Below are positions 52,303 to 54,596 of a stretch of DNA of 54,596 bases, piece after piece. The translations under genes and the position numbers were made by a program. The notes beneath the pieces are model-generated. The model was not told where the DNA came from, did no database searches, and saw nothing but the letters and a program-made list of their open reading frames with translations. The DNA comes from Bacteroidota bacterium (lineage in GTDB: Bacteria; Bacteroidota; Bacteroidia; B-17B0; Aurantibacillaceae), in contig JAFDXR010000031.1 of assembly GCA_018267825.1 (NCBI GenBank), positions 1-54,596 on the forward strand, written 5' to 3'. The number at the start of each line of letters is the position of its first letter. Positions within the stretch are counted from its first letter, which is position 1.

Positions 52303-54084
52303 CTAATATAAATTGTAAGGTTGATTACAACTCAGCTGATAAAAGCACGGTGCAAATTGGGTAATTATATAAAGCCTATTTCCATAAGCCATGTTCCCAT
52401 CAGATGGATCAATTGGCGGCAAACAACCCCGTTGGGCTGTAGATAAAGCAACATTGGTGATAAAAGAAGGCAAGGTTGCCGGTACACCATTATTCATTAT
52501 GCTAAATTCCCCTGAAGGTCGAAGATCAAGATAGTCAGGTAGCTTTTTCCAGGTATAATAATCGGTTTGATCTTTATCTGAAAACCATGCCGGAGCATAA
52601 AAAGTTGGATCATTAATCTGAATTGATGGGGTCAACGGCATCGACATATTAAGAACGCCATACTGTAAGGCAATGGCCATTCGGTTTCCTACCATTTGAA
52701 GTTGGATTCCTGTTGCAACATTAATCCCATCTGCAACAGAAGTTTGCACGGGAGGAATAAAAGCCATTGTATTATCCGATGGAGGATTTCCAGAGCTGTC
52801 GTTTAGCAACACTGCAGAATTTGTATAAGAGTATACCTGCAGGGCTCCAATGTATGAAACTTGCCAGCCATCCTGTACCAAGGGATCATTTGGTGATGGG
52901 TACCAGTTAGTGTCAACCTGATATGAGATATTACCCTTGCTGTCTTTGGTTATCGAGGCAACCTGGCACTGTAATAAATAGCCACCCGGGTTCACTTGCA
53001 CATTTTGGCTTGGACTGACCTGAGATGTTATTTGAGTAAACCTCAATGCTACAATATAACTTCCCACGCTTCCGGAAGGCTGGTTAGGATAAATAATATT
53101 TGCGTCCGACATAGTAGAAAATGATCCCGCAAAATAGACATTAGGCATATAGCAGCAGTCATCAGAATCACTGTTCGTTATTTTGGTCCAGTTATCCTGT
53201 GTTACAGCAGATGTATTTATTTGAGCGATTGGATCAATCTCAATTACCCCACCAGATAATGGTAATATAGGGTTGTTCAGTAGATTTGTGTATTGCTCAC
53301 CAAAGCAGCCCCAAACGGTGCCAGGTGTCTGATAATTGCCATATTTTTTTTGAATTGTTTCTTTAAGACTGTACTGACTGTTATTAGAATTATTGATCAA
53401 TGAGAGAAGTGTGCGGATGGCCTCATATAAAAATACTATTGAAATAAGTAAATTATAAACGACATTTCGTAATAAGTCTAAATTCTCAAGCTTGGTACTA
53501 CCATTAAAAACCGCTAATTGCTGATTTCCCGAATCCTGAGCAGCATCATTCAATAGCGCATAATAAACGTCAAATATAGTGTGCCCAAATGGCACATCAA
53601 TAAACAAATTATATAGGCTTGTTCCATTTTGTGGAGAAATTGACTCATACAAGTCAACCATAGGCAGTGTGACAAATTGCGTACCATTGATTGTAATAAT
53701 ATTATTAGAACCGAGTAAGGCCCACAACTCAAAATCTGTAGGCGAACCATCGGGTGCTATAATTGAAAAACCTGATGGAAATAAAGTGGAATCTACGGGG
53801 GTAAGTGTAGAAAGGGTATTAGAATATGTTGAAATATAAGTAGCCAACCGATCAAATGTTGGTTGAAAATTAGTATTCCAGTTATCTAAGTCCTGAGAGG
53901 CATTTATGGCGTTAATAACATTGGTAAAACCAACTTCGAGTTCTGTTTCTATGGCCGCTAAAATGGAGTTAGTAGAATCGCTACTTCCGCCCGTAATGAA
54001 GTTTGCGAGGTCTTGTGCATTTGTGAATCCTTCCATTAATGTATTGAAGTCTTCTATGATCTGTAGAATGTTTTTGGGAGTCAT
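52303..54084 (-). CDS. Large unrecognised protein, AT-rich
   Basis: 593 residues with no signal peptide, lipobox or T9SS tail, so cytoplasmic by default or exported by an unseen route. The N-terminal ~230 residues are helical (MTPKNILQIIEDFNTLMEGF, a long amphipathic region) with a strongly hydrophobic segment LRNVVYNLLISIVFLYEAIRTLLSLI around 208-233. The remainder is beta-rich, Asn/Gln/Ser/Pro-rich sequence (SYIVALRFTQITSQVSPSQNVQVNPGG, VQDGWQVSYIGALQVYSY, AIALQYGVLNMSMPLTP) with cysteines including CC near residue 320. I recognise no family. It is markedly AT-rich and flanked by non-coding repeats, compatible with a recent arrival. Confidence 0.6.
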   Translation of the reverse strand: MTPKNILQIIEDFNTLMEGFTNAQDLANFITGGSSDSTNSILAAIETELEVGFTNVINAINASQDLDNWNTNFQPTFDRLATYISTYSNTLSTLTPVDSTLFPSGFSIIAPDGSPTDFELWALLGSNNIITINGTQFVTLPMVDLYESISPQNGTSLYNLFIDVPFGHTIFDVYYALLNDAAQDSGNQQLAVFNGSTKLENLDLLRNVVYNLLISIVFLYEAIRTLLSLINNSNNSQYSLKETIQKKYGNYQTPGTVWGCFGEQYTNLLNNPILPLSGGVIEIDPIAQINTSAVTQDNWTKITNSDSDDCCYMPNVYFAGSFSTMSDANIIYPNQPSGSVGSYIVALRFTQITSQVSPSQNVQVNPGGYLLQCQVASITKDSKGNISYQVDTNWYPSPNDPLVQDGWQVSYIGALQVYSYTNSAVLLNDSSGNPPSDNTMAFIPPVQTSVADGINVATGIQLQMVGNRMAIALQYGVLNMSMPLTPSIQINDPTFYAPAWFSDKDQTDYYTWKKLPDYLDLRPSGEFSIMNNGVPATLPSFITNVALSTAQRGCLPPIDPSDGNMAYGNRLYIITQFAPCFYQLSCNQPYNLY

Positions 54085-54218
54085 AATTTCTGGGTTTAAT
54101 GTTTATACAATTAGTTTAATATAAAATAACACGAATACTTTCAAAATCAGAATAGGTATAAATACCTGTTTTTGAGGAAGGATATTTAAATTACCGGGAA
54201 ATACCTATCGCCCCCCGT

Positions 54219-54359
54219 CATTGCGAGTGTTCCTTTACGAAGCAATCTCAGTTCCATTGCGAGTGTTCTTTTACGAAGCAATCTCAGTTCCATTGCGAGT
54301 GTTCCTTTACGAAGCAATCTCAGTTCCATTGCGAGTGTTCTTTTACGAAGCAATCTCAG
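54219..54359 (+). repeat. Four tandem 36-bp units in ABAB order
   Basis: Units at 54219-54254, 54255-54290, 54291-54326 and 54327-54359 (the last lacks its final 3 bp). Each begins CATTGCGAGTG and ends AATCTCAG(TTC), and contains CGAAGCAATCT. Units 1 and 3 have TTCCTTT where 2 and 4 have TTCTTTT, so a 72-bp AB pair seems to have been duplicated. It belongs to the dispersed CATTGCGAG...CGAAGCAATCT family seen in many bacterial genomes. Confidence 0.9.
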
Positions 54360-54596
54360 GGGTTTCTGCACACCCAGGTGCGGTTGGCGTTCGTTCTTGA
54401 ACTTTGCGCCTTCGCTGAAGCTTTAGCGGAGGCGCTCCGCTCGGAATGGCAGGGAGTTATACACCCAGGTGCGGTGGACGTGAACGAACGGTGAGAACCG
54501 CCATTTTTTCGGAGGTATTTGCGCTGATACGTGCGTGCGAAAAAGATGGAGGTTGGCGTTCGTTCTTGAACTTTTGTTTCTTTTCTTTCAAGAGAA
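54360..54596. repeat. Non-coding repeat-rich end of the window
   Basis: No gene seen. ACACCCAGGTGCGGT occurs at 54370-54384 and 54461-54475. A 24-bp sequence starting GGTTGGCGTTCG and ending TTGAACTTT occurs at 54382-54405 and 54551-54574. 54411-54450 contains CGCTGAAGCTTTAGCGGAGG and CTCCGCTCGGAATGGCAG, an inverted form of the element at 26428-26521. The gap 54085-54218 holds no clear signal. Confidence 0.8.

Noticed and set aside
52303..54084. Cry-type delta-endotoxin or other named pore-forming toxin
   Set aside because: Only the general layout (helical then beta) is similar; none of the conserved Cry blocks is visible.
54219..54359. Possible CRISPR array
   Set aside because: The units are contiguous with no unique spacers and there are no cas genes.
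54186..54371. A 61-codon minus-strand open frame with a repeated LRLLRK pattern
   Set aside because: It is the translation of the 36-bp tandem repeat; no start signal or other protein-like feature.

Overview
The window is a chromosome segment of a Bacteroidota bacterium, from a gliding or T9SS-bearing lineage near Flavobacteriales, Sphingobacteriales or Chitinophagales. Lineage evidence: a gldC gene; three secreted proteins ending in type IX secretion (T9SS) sorting domains (an S8 protease with a Por-type tail, two CHU_C/type B tails); promoters of the Bacteroidota form TTG/TTTG-N19-22-TAnnTTTG with few Shine-Dalgarno sequences; and Bacteroidota-type genes such as a sigma-54 response regulator without a DNA-binding domain, a short MurQ and a DUF721 gene after recF. 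No rRNA, tRNA, transposase, integrase or CRISPR array was seen.

Layout. 1-2014: the 3' end of a repeat-rich envelope protein, a LecA-like secreted protein and a cold-shock gene. 2033-9573 (minus): an AsmA-like protein, a T9SS subtilase and clpB. 9789-13973: gldC, a glutaryl-CoA dehydrogenase-type gene, ssb, a TPR protein, a CGCAGA-type repeat patch and a PTPS/QueD-family gene. 14078-21929: a 1492-residue secreted protein of unknown function, a DUF695 gene, a small conserved gene, an esterase and a TonB_C-like secreted protein. 21939-26342: a NarL-type regulator and a peptidoglycan amidase (minus), then arfB, a sigma-54 regulator and murQ (plus). 26343-26656 is non-coding repeats. 26657-30955: ribH and a TPR membrane protein (minus), facing away from recF-DUF721-M28 peptidase. 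31034-37133: an XRE regulator behind four TTTACTA heptamers, an MMPL transporter overlapping mnmD, a Nudix hydrolase and dnaG. 37136-40346 (minus): an ECF sigma factor with a candidate anti-sigma protein, and an M20 dipeptidase with a LEA-type lipoprotein.

40414-48228 is the most unusual part. Two adjacent T9SS type B adhesin-like genes are followed by an AT-rich cassette of three unrecognised secreted, membrane or lipoprotein genes. The cassette is bounded by a 100-bp direct repeat (one mismatch) made of the last codons and stop of the second adhesin gene. The downstream copy is an orphan tail lying 4 bp from the next convergent gene, so the cassette appears to have been inserted at the 3' end of the adhesin gene.

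48267-52215 holds a DsbD-type reductase, a VOC protein and a divergent GlxA-type AraC regulator. 52303-54084 encodes an AT-rich orphan protein of 593 residues without a signal peptide. The window ends in repeats, including four 36-bp units in an ABAB order. Much of the remaining content is housekeeping (ClpB, SSB, RecF, DnaG, MnmD, RibH, MurQ, ArfB) mixed with envelope and secretion genes.
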